64,000 nt of DNA from DATEAV01 sp964575425 (GCA_964575425.1 CAZNRD010000009.1:37262-101261); one strand, 5' to 3'. Shown: positions 24,920 through 32,975, numbered from the stretch's first letter. Program-made: numbers and translations. The notes: generated by a model not told the origin, from the letters alone.

Positions 24920-26107
24920 TCAGTCCACACGGCCTTGCGGCAGGGACAGGCGTAGCGAGGCCAGGTGGAGGCGATCGTGATCGGTGATGACGCGCACCAT
25001 CTCCGCGAGGGTTGTGGGCCCGAGCAGAGCATGGCGAGCCGGGAGTTGCCAGTCGCTCCCGTCGAGGGACTCAAGGTGCCTGAGCAGATCGCCCCGGGCG
25101 GCAACAAACGAGTGGAATGCTTCGAGAGCGTCCTGCCGGCGGTAGTTTCGCTCCTGGATCCAGCGATCGGTGTCGATGGCCGAGAGGAAAGGTTCAGGCG
25201 TGCGCAGGATGAGCTGGAGGCGAGGGAGGTGGACTTCGGCCTCGACATCGCGGAGATGGCAGAGCGTCTCGTTGAGGGTGAGGTCAATGCGAGTGGGGGA
25301 GTGGGCCCGAGAGGGGGGATCGAGGCGGGTGGTGATCGTGTGGAGAGCGGCAGCGTGGCCGCGCAGCAGGGCCATCAGCGCAGGTGGAGTTGAAGCAGCC
25401 TGCGCGTCTGTCTGATGCAGGGCGCGGGGGAGCCACCGTGCGGCTTGGCGGAGGTCGCCACCCGGGTGGCGCAAATCTTTTTCGCCGAGGTGAAAGACGG
25501 CGAGGCCGAGAAGGCGAGCGGGGTCCAGGTCATCTTCGGGGTTGTTGCCGATCATGGCCGCGTCGATGGGGGAAAGGCCGAGCAGCCCCAGGATCTCAGC
25601 GACGTATTCGGGCCGCGGCTTTGTGAAGTGCATGCTCTCGTAGTGGGTAATGACGCGGTAGGGGAACTCGGCAGGGGATACGTTTCCCCAGGCGAGGCGT
25701 TGTTCGATGGCGGTTGGCGGGAAGAGAGGGTTGGTGGCGATGGCCAGTTCCATGCCCGAATCCAACGCCTGCTGAACGAGCGGAGGCGCGTCGGGACGCG
25801 GCCGAGTGAGGGGACGGAGGCCTGGGAAGCGGTCGCGGTAGAAGGCTTCGAGGTTGGGCCTGAGGGTTTCCTCTGTTGTGCCGAGGAGTGGATAGAAGAC
25901 ATCGGCGAAGGCCCGGCGCAGCGTGCGCAGGGGATTGACGTTGTCGAGCATGGCCTGGGTGCCGCGCAGAAGAGCAGCGACCATCTGGTCGGCGGGGAAG
26001 AGGGGCGCCAGGTGGTCGCCGAGGAGTTGCAGATAGGCAGGGAGGAAGCGTTCAACATCATTGTCGAGGAGCGTGTCATCGAGGTCGATCAGAAGGGCAG
26101 GGGACAT
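24920..26107 (-). CDS. HAD-like hydrolase fused to a DinB-like domain
   Basis: A 395-residue two-domain protein. Residues 1-235 are a HAD hydrolase: LLIDLDDTLLDND (nucleophile Asp pair), IATNPLFPP (motif II), HFTKPRPEYV (motif III Lys) and GNNPEDDLDPAR (motif IV). Residues of about 265-395 look like a DinB/YfiT four-helix domain. The evidence is a long helix with DVEAEVHLPRLQLIL, then DRWIQERNYRRQDALEAFHSF, DGSDWQLPARHALLGPTTLAEMVRVITDHDRLHLASLR. The final HDRLH gives possible metal ligands. This pairing of folds is unusual; function is not recognised. It stands alone between tRNA-Leu and the VanY-like gene. Confidence 0.75.
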   Translation of the reverse strand: MSPALLIDLDDTLLDNDVERFLPAYLQLLGDHLAPLFPADQMVAALLRGTQAMLDNVNPLRTLRRAFADVFYPLLGTTEETLRPNLEAFYRDRFPGLRPLTRPRPDAPPLVQQALDSGMELAIATNPLFPPTAIEQRLAWGNVSPAEFPYRVITHYESMHFTKPRPEYVAEILGLLGLSPIDAAMIGNNPEDDLDPARLLGLAVFHLGEKDLRHPGGDLRQAARWLPRALHQTDAQAASTPPALMALLRGHAAALHTITTRLDPPSRAHSPTRIDLTLNETLCHLRDVEAEVHLPRLQLILRTPEPFLSAIDTDRWIQERNYRRQDALEAFHSFVAARGDLLRHLESLDGSDWQLPARHALLGPTTLAEMVRVITDHDRLHLASLRLSLPQGRVD

Positions 26108-26218
26108 AGGGCACCTGGATGGGTTGGAAGCCAGCGGGCAAGGTCATGATCGAATCTCGGCCGCGGTGCGCATAGCCACCTTCCCGTTGACGCCGGCATG
26201 GCTGCGGTACATCCAGAC

Positions 26219-26722
26219 CTACGGGAGGGGGCCGACGTAGAGAACATGCCACGGCTCGGGCGCCAAGGTATCGGTTCCGGCGTAGGGAACGGCAAAGCCG
26301 TTAGGCCCTGCGAGGTCGGTGAGGGCCTGGCGCAACGCAACGGCCCTGGGGTCCAGGCTTTCGACGACCAACCCGGGAAAGGCGATGTCGAAGGCCGTTC
26401 CCAATTGATGCTGGGAGCAGCCGGGAGGCAGGTGGACCGGCTTGCCCCACAGGCGGTCTCCTCGGGCAAAGAGGCGGGCTTGCTCTTCATAGGAGCGATA
26501 GCCGTTGGCCACGACGGCCGGGTGCCCTTGTTCGGCGAGGGCCGTCAGCAGCCGTTCGAGGGCGGCCACCGCGTCGCGCCGTCCGAACACAGGAGCGTTG
26601 CGCGGGCCATGCCACTCGACGACGATAGGAGAATAGGATGGAGGGAGGGGAATGCAGCCGGAGGGATCGCCGGCGAACGCGACCGAGGCACTGAACAGGA
26701 TAGCGACCGCCCAATCGATCGT
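26219..26722 (-). CDS. VanY-like D-alanyl-D-alanine carboxypeptidase with a probable non-AUG start
   Basis: A peptidase family M15 protein that would trim D-Ala from peptidoglycan stem peptides. Zinc-site motifs are SQHQLGTAFDI and EPWHVLYVG, with NGYRSYEEQARLFA before them. A GTG at 26590 would give only 123 residues. The frame stays open upstream and encodes a convincing secretion signal (IDWAVAILFSASVAFAGD). No ATG, GTG or TTG begins that stretch. A GGAGG at 26734-26730 lies exactly 7 nt before an ACG codon at 26722, so ACG initiation, or an ATG-to-ACG change, is most likely, giving 167 residues. It is 36 nt downstream of efp and in the same frame. Confidence 0.75.
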   Translation of the reverse strand, partial: TIDWAVAILFSASVAFAGDPSGCIPLPPSYSPIVVEWHGPRNAPVFGRRDAVAALERLLTALAEQGHPAVVANGYRSYEEQARLFARGDRLWGKPVHLPPGCSQHQLGTAFDIAFPGLVVESLDPRAVALRQALTDLAGPNGFAVPYAGTDTLAPEPWHVLYVGPLP

Positions 26723-26758
26723 GGCCCGGCCTCCAGGGGTTCGTCCTGCGGGCGGCGC

Positions 26759-27325
26759 TCAGACCCGCGTGATGTACGTGCCTGTGCGCGTGTCCACACG
26801 GATGACGTCGTTCTCGGAGACGAAGAGCGGCACCTGGACCTTGAGCCCAGTCTCGGTCGTCACTGTTTTGCTGGCGCCGGTGGCGGTGTCGCCTTTCACG
26901 GCCACCTCGGCCTGAATGACCTTCAGATCAACCGAGGTGGGCAGCTCGATGTCGATGGGCTCGCCGCGATAGAAGGTCAGCTTCACTTCAAGGCCTTCGC
27001 TGAGGAACTGTGGTGCATCGCCGAGGACCGCTCTGGGGATGGCCGGCTGCTCGAAGGTATCGGTGTCCATGAAGTGATAGAACTCGCCGTCGTTGTACAG
27101 GTACGTGACGGTGTGGTGGTCGAGGCGCACATCCTGGACCCGGTCGCCGCTCTGGAAGGTCTTCTCCAGAACGACGCCGGTCCGCAGGTCGCGGACTCTG
27201 GTGCGGATGGTGGCATTGCCGCGGCCGGGTTTGTGGTGTGAGTACTCTAGCACCCGATACAGGTTGTTGTCGAGTTCGAAGGTCACGCCTTTGCGCAGAT
27301 CGTTGACGTCGATCACAGGACGCAC
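26759..27325 (-). CDS. efp: Elongation factor P
   Basis: A 188-residue EF-P that relieves ribosome stalling at consecutive prolines. Three beta domains can be followed: KOW-like (VNDLRKGVTFELDNNLYRVLE), OB (GEFYHFMDTDTFEQPAIP) and a C-terminal OB ending VDTRTGTYITRV. The tip loop reads HKPGRGNA, so the residue at the E. coli Lys34 position is Arg. Arg at this site is rhamnosylated by EarP in some proteobacteria; no earP-like gene is in the window. Two GTG codons, at 27325 and 27316, are possible starts. A good promoter lies just upstream. Confidence 0.94.
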   Translation of the reverse strand: MRPVIDVNDLRKGVTFELDNNLYRVLEYSHHKPGRGNATIRTRVRDLRTGVVLEKTFQSGDRVQDVRLDHHTVTYLYNDGEFYHFMDTDTFEQPAIPRAVLGDAPQFLSEGLEVKLTFYRGEPIDIELPTSVDLKVIQAEVAVKGDTATGASKTVTTETGLKVQVPLFVSENDVIRVDTRTGTYITRV

Positions 27326-27345
27326 CCCGCTGCGAAGATGCGCGC

Positions 27346-27375
27346 ATTATATCGCTTCCCTTGAATCGGCGTCAA
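27346..27375 (-). promoter_or_regulatory. Promoter of efp
   Basis: On the minus strand TTGACG (27375-27370) and TATAAT (27351-27346) are 18 nt apart. The first GTG start of efp is 20 nt beyond the -10 box. Confidence 0.75.
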
Positions 27376-27413
27376 CGGCACAACCGCAATGGAGGCGGGA
27401 CGCCCACGCGCCG

Positions 27414-30206
27414 CTACAGCCCGAGCCAGCGAGCGGCAGCCGCCGGGAGGTCGGCCAATGGCCCGAGGCGCGTGGTGCAGCGGGGGAGCGAGTCGAGGAA
27501 AGCGCGGCCGTAGGACTTCGTCAAGATGCGACGATCGAACGAGGCGACCACACCGCGGTCGGACTTGGTGCGGATCAGCCGCCCAAAGCCCTGGCGAAAG
27601 CGAAGGACGGCTTCGGGGACGGAGTAGTCGGAGAAGGGGGATTCGTAGGTCTCCGCCCTGGCGGCCACGATGGGATCGGTGGGCACGTCGAACGGCAGGC
27701 GGATGATGGCCAGCACCGAGAGCGCTTCTCCGGGCACATCGACGCCCTCCCAGAAGGAACGTGTGCCCAGGAGCACAGCTTGGTCGGTGGTGCGGAAGGT
27801 CTCCAGCAGAGCATGGCGCGAGGCGCCTTCGCCCTGCTCGAAGACAAGAATCCCATGCTTGGCCAGCGGCTCGGCGATGGCTTGATAGGTGCGTCTCAGC
27901 TGTTCATAGGAGGTGAACAGGGCCAGCGTCCTGCCGTGGGTTGCGCGGCACAGCCGGAGGAGGCCGCGTTCGACGGCCTGCTGGTAGGCCTGACGGTCGT
28001 TGGGTTCTGGGATGTCGTTGATCAGGTAGAGCAGGGTGGAAGTCTCATAGTCGAAGGGGGAGCCGAGGGCCAATTCCTCCGCCTCATCGGCGTGCAGGCG
28101 CTGACGCAGGTAGGCGAACTCCCCGCCGGTCGTGAGCGTGGCCGAGGTCATGATGACGGCATCCTTCTCGTGCCACAAGAAGCGCTCAATCAGCGGACCC
28201 ACCTCCAACGGAGCGGCGTGAAGGGAAACCTGTTCCTGAATGGGACGCACCTCGATCCAGTAGATGGCCTGGGGATCGGGTTCAAAGATCATGCGCTCCA
28301 GGCTGCCGAAGATGTCGCTCAGGCCGCGCAGCGTGCTGCGCAGGGCAATGGCCAGATCCTCGGCCGCGCTGTCCGGAGGCAGTTCGGAGTCGTCGAGGGC
28401 ATCTGTCATCTCGCCGAGGGTGGCCAGAACGGACGACAGCGGCCGGCGGAGGCTCTCCCATGCCGCCTCGACCGCGGCCCACACAGGCAGGGTGCGGGTG
28501 GCAGGGACGATGCGCATTTGCTGGCCGTACGGGCCGATCTGGCCGTCCTGTCGCTCTTCGGCGAGTAAGGTCGTCAGGGAGTTGAAGAAGTGCTGGCTGA
28601 GGTCGAAACACTCCTGGGAGCGCGCTGCGGCGGCTGCTGCCGCAGCGGCCATGCGGGCTGCGGGATCGGGCGGCAGCGAGCGCCTGGCGGCCGCTACCAC
28701 CCGTGCCAGCATGCCCTGGTCCGCGCTGGCAAGGTCGCGCAGGAGCCTTCCGAGATCGGCCTCGCTGACGTGAAAGGAGAGACTGTTGGTGACGGCCTCC
28801 TCGAGATGGTGGGCTTCATCGACGATGAGGTAGCGATACTCGGGCAGGACACGGCTGCCGGTAGCGATGTCGGCGAGCAGAAGCGCATGATTGATGATCA
28901 CGACATGAGCGACTTCCGCCTGAAGGCGGGCCTTGTAGTAAGGGCAGGCGCCGCTGGCCGCGATTTGACAACTCTCCCCCGTGCAGTCCTCGCTGTCGGC
29001 TGAGAGACGGGCCCAGGCGTTCGCTTCACCCGGTCCGGTGAGGCTGATCTCGCCGCGATCGCCCGATCCGCCCTGCTCGAGCCACACAAGCACTTTGGTC
29101 AGGACGCGCATCTCGTCGGAGGTGCGAGGCCCTATACGACGGGTGGCGGCCAATCGGCGAGGGCAGAGGTAGTTCGCTCGGCCCTTGAGGACAGCGGAGC
29201 GCAGGTCTCTGCCGAGTACGCGGCACAGGTCCGGGATGTCCTTGTGGAGGAGCTGCTCCTGGAGGTTGATGGTATTGGTGGACACAACCACTCGCTGGGC
29301 GTTCTGACGTGCCCACGCGAACGCCGGGATGAGATAGGCAAGGGACTTGCCCGTTCCGGTGCCGGCCTCGACCAGGAGGTGCTTGCCCGTGGAAAGGGCA
29401 TCGGCCACGGCCCGCAGCATCGTCACCTGCTGCGGGCGGTGCTCATAGCCTTCGAAGGCGGTTGCCAGCGGCCCTCCGGGCTCGAGGACAGAGGCGACGT
29501 CATCGCGGTCGAGGGGGATGGTTGCCGCCGGTGGGGCCTGTGGGGCGGGAAGGCGCGACATTGGCTCGAAGGCGACCGGCGTCCGGCGGGCAGCCGGCGG
29601 ATGACGGGCGGTGCCGCGAATGGCCTCGGCCAGGACTTCTTCGAACACCCATCCGGCGCCCCACTCCAGATCGGCACCCAGGCGGACGATGTCCTCGAGG
29701 AGGTGGAGCGGAAGGGCACGCGCCTTCTCAAGAAGACGGCTGAAGACCAGACGGGTTGCGTGCGCGTCGTCCAGGGCGCGGTGGCTGGTGCGGAGCGGGA
29801 CGCCCAGCAGACTGGCGAGGGCGCCCAGCCGGTAGCGAGCCGCCGATGGGATCAGCACCGACGCCAGGTCGAAGGTGTCGAGCGTTCGGTTCATAGCGAA
29901 GAGGCCGCGGCGCTGGAGAAAGGCCAGATCGAAGGCGATGTTGTGGCCGAGGATGGGCAGGTCGCCGACGAAAGCCTCGAGCGTGTCGAGCACCTCAGAC
30001 AGCCTCGGCGCTCCTGCGAGCATCTCATCTGTGATGCCGGTCAGCTGGGTGATGAACGCGGGCACCGAGCGACCAGGGTTGACAAGCGTGGCCCACTCGT
30101 CTTCGACGCGCTCGCCGCGGAATCGAACCGCACCGACCTCAATCACCGCGTCTCGGGCGGTGTCGAGACCGGTTGTCTCCAGATCAAGGGCGACGAGCGT
30201 CTTCAT
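27414..30206 (-). CDS. dinG: DinG/XPD-family helicase with N-terminal DEDDh exonuclease domain
   Basis: A roughly 930-residue protein. Residues 1-170 are a DEDDh 3'-5' exonuclease of DnaQ type (VALDLETTGLD, HNIAFDLAFL, HRALDDAHAT). A helicase related to DinG follows: VEAGTGTGKSLAYLIP (Walker A), four cysteines around CTGESCQIA and ACPYYK that fit the family's FeS cluster site, VDEAHHLEEA (motif II), and late motifs LLGTRSFWEGVDVPG and QGFGRLIRTKSDRG. This exonuclease-helicase architecture matches the Gram-positive DinG/YpvA group, in which helicase activity varies. An upstream ATG at 30254 gives 16 untypical residues, so ATG 30206 is preferred. Confidence 0.9.
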   Translation of the reverse strand: MKTLVALDLETTGLDTARDAVIEVGAVRFRGERVEDEWATLVNPGRSVPAFITQLTGITDEMLAGAPRLSEVLDTLEAFVGDLPILGHNIAFDLAFLQRRGLFAMNRTLDTFDLASVLIPSAARYRLGALASLLGVPLRTSHRALDDAHATRLVFSRLLEKARALPLHLLEDIVRLGADLEWGAGWVFEEVLAEAIRGTARHPPAARRTPVAFEPMSRLPAPQAPPAATIPLDRDDVASVLEPGGPLATAFEGYEHRPQQVTMLRAVADALSTGKHLLVEAGTGTGKSLAYLIPAFAWARQNAQRVVVSTNTINLQEQLLHKDIPDLCRVLGRDLRSAVLKGRANYLCPRRLAATRRIGPRTSDEMRVLTKVLVWLEQGGSGDRGEISLTGPGEANAWARLSADSEDCTGESCQIAASGACPYYKARLQAEVAHVVIINHALLLADIATGSRVLPEYRYLIVDEAHHLEEAVTNSLSFHVSEADLGRLLRDLASADQGMLARVVAAARRSLPPDPAARMAAAAAAAAARSQECFDLSQHFFNSLTTLLAEERQDGQIGPYGQQMRIVPATRTLPVWAAVEAAWESLRRPLSSVLATLGEMTDALDDSELPPDSAAEDLAIALRSTLRGLSDIFGSLERMIFEPDPQAIYWIEVRPIQEQVSLHAAPLEVGPLIERFLWHEKDAVIMTSATLTTGGEFAYLRQRLHADEAEELALGSPFDYETSTLLYLINDIPEPNDRQAYQQAVERGLLRLCRATHGRTLALFTSYEQLRRTYQAIAEPLAKHGILVFEQGEGASRHALLETFRTTDQAVLLGTRSFWEGVDVPGEALSVLAIIRLPFDVPTDPIVAARAETYESPFSDYSVPEAVLRFRQGFGRLIRTKSDRGVVASFDRRILTKSYGRAFLDSLPRCTTRLGPLADLPAAAARWLGL

Positions 30207-30304
30207 GTTCTCCAACCAAGGCCGCGGGGAGCAGTGACTGCAGCGATGGCCCACGGCTGCTCACGCGCGACTCTCCTCGCTCATCAGCCGTGAGGGCCTG
30301 CGGC

Positions 30305-30313
30305 ATTATAGCA
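30305..30313 (-). promoter_or_regulatory. Extended -10 promoter for the dinG-family gene
   Basis: Read on the minus strand the sequence is TGCTATAAT, a perfect extended -10 element (TGn plus TATAAT). No good -35 box is visible. It lies about 100 nt before ATG 30206. Confidence 0.55.
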
Positions 30314-30673
30314 TCGGCCTCGATCACACGTGCTATACTCGCCAGAGGCTCAAGCCCTGGCGGCGGGAAGGACAGCGCAGCTGGCCGTGCGGCTAGGCCG
30401 GCGGGAGGTGATTGCGAGATGGTCGCGCACGAACTGGCGAGGCGCCGCTCGAATTCCTCGTTCTCCTGCCCCACTTCTTGCCGGAGCACGCGAGGGAAGC
30501 TGAGGCCATGACGACGGCCTTCGTGGGGGAGTGCCATCTTCGGCGGCCTGAGAGGGGAGAGGACGCATGCCTGGTCCAGGTCTGCCAGACTCGCCTGGGC
30601 GACGGCCGACGCCCGCCAACGTCAATGGCGGGGCAGAGGCTCCATGGCAACCGATGACAGGGGTTGGGGTTAA
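30314..30673. other. Non-coding stretch before the sigma factor gene
   Basis: No frame here has a credible start, ribosome site or recognisable product, and no tRNA-like fold is apparent. A TATACT at 30334-30339 on the plus strand could be a -10 box for the sigma factor gene but lacks a -35 partner, so it is not called as a promoter. Confidence 0.4.
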
Positions 30674-31318
30674 GTGAGTGAAGACAGCAGTTCGGCCAGG
30701 ACGTCGAAGGTGAGCGGCCAGGAAGACTTGAACCTGGTCCGCCAAGCGGCAGTCGACCCTCAGGCCTTCGGGGAGCTCTATGAGCGGCATGTGCGCCGCA
30801 TCTACGCCTATGTCTACTACCGCACGGGCAACCATCACGATGCCGAGGATCTCACCGAGCGCGTGTTCCAGCGGGCGCTGGGACATGTGTCGGAATTTCA
30901 GGATATGGGTGTTCCATTCTCGGCGTGGTTGTATCGCATCGCACACAACCTGGTGGCGAACTGGCATCGCGACCGCAGCCGTCGGCCAACGGTCACGCTG
31001 GATGACCGTTCGGCATCGGGCATCTCAAGCGTTCATCCCGAGGCTGAGGCGGAGGCCAGCGAGGAGCGGGCGCTGCTGCTCGCGGCGGTGAGGTCGTTGC
31101 CTCCGGAGCGGCAGCAACTGCTGATCCTGAAATTCGTGGAGAGGATGTCTAACGCTGAAGTGGGGCAGGTCATGGGCCGAACCGAAGGCGCGATCAAGAG
31201 CCTGTATCACCGAACACTGAGTACGCTGCGCGAGGAGATCAGATGGCTCGAGCGCGAGCGCAGTGCGAGACAGCGGAGAGAGCCAACAGCAGGCGACCGA
31301 ACGCAGAGCGACGGGTGA
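30674..31318 (+). CDS. ECF-type RNA polymerase sigma factor
   Basis: A 214-residue sigma-70 family protein with only regions 2 and 4. Region 2 is at about 35-100 (ELYERHVRRIYAYVYYRTGN, DAEDLTERVFQRAL, FSAWLYRIAHNLVANWHRD), and region 4 at about 140-195 (LPPERQQLLILKFVERMSNAEVGQVMG, EGAIKSLYHRTLSTLREEI, the helix-turn-helix). Such factors redirect RNA polymerase to stress or envelope regulons. The start is a GTG at 30674 with a weak ribosome site. A small membrane protein gene follows 16 nt after the stop and may encode its regulator. Confidence 0.88.
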   Translation: MSEDSSSARTSKVSGQEDLNLVRQAAVDPQAFGELYERHVRRIYAYVYYRTGNHHDAEDLTERVFQRALGHVSEFQDMGVPFSAWLYRIAHNLVANWHRDRSRRPTVTLDDRSASGISSVHPEAEAEASEERALLLAAVRSLPPERQQLLILKFVERMSNAEVGQVMGRTEGAIKSLYHRTLSTLREEIRWLERERSARQRREPTAGDRTQSDG

Positions 31319-31334
31319 GGCGGAGGCGCAGAAG

Positions 31335-31664
31335 ATGGTGTGGCTCACGTGGGCGAGACGCCCCGAAGTGAATGGCAAGCAGCTGGAAGCATGGCTGGCG
31401 CGCGTCCTCGTTCCGGTGGAGCCAAACCCCCGGTTCGTCGGCAGGCTGCGCGCTCGACTGGTGACGTACCAGGGACGGAAGTTCCCGCCCGTGTGGTTTG
31501 TCGTCGCGGTCGCAGCGTCGCTGCTCCTGGTGATCGCGTCCGTGACCGGCCATGCCCTGCGCATCCTGATCGCGATTGCAGCCATCCTTGCAGCGGGTGG
31601 TCGGCGGCGACAGGAAGCGGCCGGGGAAGCGCGGCCTGCCAAAATCGAGGTCAAGCCGGGCTGA
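31335..31664 (+). CDS. Small membrane protein downstream of the ECF sigma gene, possible anti-sigma factor
   Basis: A 109-residue protein. Residues 1-55 are cytoplasmic-looking and amphipathic (ARRPEVNGKQLEAWLARVLVPVEPNPRFVGRLRARL). Two adjoining hydrophobic segments follow at about 57-90 (FPPVWFVVAVAASLLLVIASV and ALRILIAIAAILAAG), then a charged tail. GGAGG lies 8-9 nt before ATG 31335. Position right after an ECF sigma gene and the cytosolic-plus-membrane layout suggest a short anti-sigma factor. There is no zinc-binding HxxxCxxC motif, so this remains an inference. Confidence 0.55.
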   Translation: MVWLTWARRPEVNGKQLEAWLARVLVPVEPNPRFVGRLRARLVTYQGRKFPPVWFVVAVAASLLLVIASVTGHALRILIAIAAILAAGGRRRQEAAGEARPAKIEVKPG

Positions 31665-31809
31665 ACCGGTTGAGGTGGCCCCACGCAGTCCGTTCTTCGG
31701 GCGCGCAGCGTCTCGCTCCTTCCTCCACCTGGGAGAAGACTGGTCCGTCCAGGAATCGCGGGGCACAGCGTGAGAGCGAGGTGTGCCTGCAGAGGGGGGT
31801 TGAACGCTT

Positions 31810-32157
31810 CTAGAAGAAACCCCAGGACGTCGCCGCGCCTTCCTCCATCATGCTGGGATCCCACATCTCAGGGATGAGTTGGACCCGCGCCGCCAACCCG
31901 CTGGCCTGCTCCGCTTTGCTGCGCGCCATCTCGAGGAGCGCCGGGCCATAGGGGCAGAAGGGCGTGGTGAGGATCATGTTCAACCGCGTTTCGCCCTCGG
32001 CAATGCTCACCTGGCGCACCAGCCCCAGCTCAATCACGTTCAGCCCGAGTTCTGGATCGAGCACCTGACGAAGGGCCTCGCGGATCTGGTTGGCCTTCTC
32101 CGGGTGGGTCGAGTCGGCTTCCCAGACGACCTTGGGGGCGGCGGGTTGGTCAGGCAT
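31810..32157 (-). CDS. SufT-like DUF59/MIP18 family FeS-assembly protein
   Basis: A 115-residue single DUF59 domain. It shows REALRQVLDPELGLNVIELGLV near the N terminus, LTTPFCPYGPALLEMARSKAE in the middle, containing the conserved Cys after TTP, and a W-containing tail. DUF59 proteins help mature FeS proteins; SufT is the Suf-associated member. Its start lies 8 nt inside the end of sufR, so both genes are one transcript, divergent from the sufC operon. Eleven or so residues at the N terminus are Pro/Ala-rich and probably unstructured. Confidence 0.8.
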   Translation of the reverse strand: MPDQPAAPKVVWEADSTHPEKANQIREALRQVLDPELGLNVIELGLVRQVSIAEGETRLNMILTTPFCPYGPALLEMARSKAEQASGLAARVQLIPEMWDPSMMEEGAATSWGFF

Positions 32158-32794
32158 CGGATGTCACTCCTGAGGGGAGTTGGTCGAGGCTGACGGCGAA
32201 GGTGCAGTGGGCCTGGCCGTCCAGGAGGCAGGTCACCCGTTCCACCGGCAGCGACAGTGCCCGGGCGATGAAGTCCTGGTCCACCAGGCAGACTTCCGGG
32301 TGGTCCTTGCCCATCAGGAAATAGGGGCAGCTAAGCTCGTGGATGAGGACGCGGTCGCCGTGGGTCTCGATCTCAGCGGCGAAGCCCTCCTCGGAGAGCA
32401 GCTCCACCAGGCAGCGCAGTTTCTGCTCGAGGGGCAGCCCGGCAAGGCGGTCGGCGTAGTCGTCGGCCATCGCCTCGGCCACGCCGGAGAACAGGTCGCT
32501 CACAGCGCCGCTGGGGAGCGAGCCCTTGATCTCTCCCAGCAGGCGACGGGCGAGCCGGTAGTACCGGCTGGGGAACAACTCGAGGGCGCGCTCGGTCAGG
32601 GCGAAGAGCAGCCGCGGCCGGCCGACCCCGTGGCGCACCTGCTCGGTGGCGACGAGACCCTCTGCCTGCAGGTTCGCGAGATGGTGGCGCACGGACACGG
32701 GCGAGATGCCCACGGCATCGGCCAGGTCCTTGACGGCGCACTTGCCTCTCGTCCGCAGGGTACGCAGGATGAGTTCGCGGCTTGAGACGGACAT
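32150..32794 (-). CDS. sufR: SufR-type FeS-sensing transcriptional repressor
   Basis: A 214-residue regulator. The N-terminal winged helix-turn-helix (ILRTLRTRGKCAVKDLADAVG, ISPVSVRHHLANLQAEGLVA, GRPRLLFALT) is of the DeoR/ArsR-like SufR type. The C-terminal half holds cysteines at about 156, 169, 189 and 197 (LSCPYFL, PEVCL, VTCLLDGQAHC), the pattern that binds an FeS cluster in SufR. It lies divergent to the sufC operon and next to an operator-like inverted repeat. Family knowledge says the cluster-bound form represses suf genes. ATG 32794 is 9 nt after TATACT, so the message is probably leaderless; an upstream ATG at 32833 falls in the -35 box. Confidence 0.9.
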   Translation of the reverse strand: MSVSSRELILRTLRTRGKCAVKDLADAVGISPVSVRHHLANLQAEGLVATEQVRHGVGRPRLLFALTERALELFPSRYYRLARRLLGEIKGSLPSGAVSDLFSGVAEAMADDYADRLAGLPLEQKLRCLVELLSEEGFAAEIETHGDRVLIHELSCPYFLMGKDHPEVCLVDQDFIARALSLPVERVTCLLDGQAHCTFAVSLDQLPSGVTSDA

Positions 32795-32803
32795 ACGCCG
32801 GTG

Positions 32804-32833
32804 AGTATAGCACCCGCCGGCGGAAGGCGTCAA
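32804..32833 (-). promoter_or_regulatory. sufR promoter
   Basis: On the minus strand TTGACG (32833-32828) and TATACT (32809-32804) are 18 nt apart, with TG one base before the -10 box. Its -35 box lies at the edge of the left operator arm. Confidence 0.75.
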
Positions 32834-32903
32834 TATTTATGATTCCTATTGCTTATATCGCTCGGAGGGGCCAATTTTATAGGTTTTTATCATAAATATT
32901 GAC
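32829..32903. promoter_or_regulatory. Mirror-image SufR operator pair
   Basis: GTCAATATTTATGAT at 32829-32843 is repeated as its exact reverse complement at 32889-32903, 45 nt apart. Each 15-base arm contains TCA-N7-TGA, so each could bind a dimer by itself. A shorter pair CCTAT (32845-32849) and ATAGG (32879-32883) continues the symmetry. The left arm covers the sufR -35 box and the right arm the sufC -35 box, as expected for autoregulated repression. The region is strikingly A+T-rich compared with its surroundings. Confidence 0.8.
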
Positions 32904-32927
32904 AGGTTTGGACTGACCTGCTATAAT
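32899..32927 (+). promoter_or_regulatory. Promoter of the sufCBD operon
   Basis: A consensus sigma-70 promoter: TTGACA at 32899-32904, 17 nt, TATAAT at 32922-32927. The -35 box overlaps the right operator arm. The sufC ATG is 48 nt past the -10 box. Confidence 0.9.
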
Positions 32928-32975
32928 TCGGCCTGATATCCTGGGCGGGCCTGAAGAGGGCCCGGAGGCGGTCGC

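Noticed and set aside
26219..27325. EF-P and the VanY-like peptidase as one read-through product
   Set aside because: They share a frame, but the TGA is normal, both parts are complete families, the peptidase has its own signal peptide, and a Shine-Dalgarno site lies before it.
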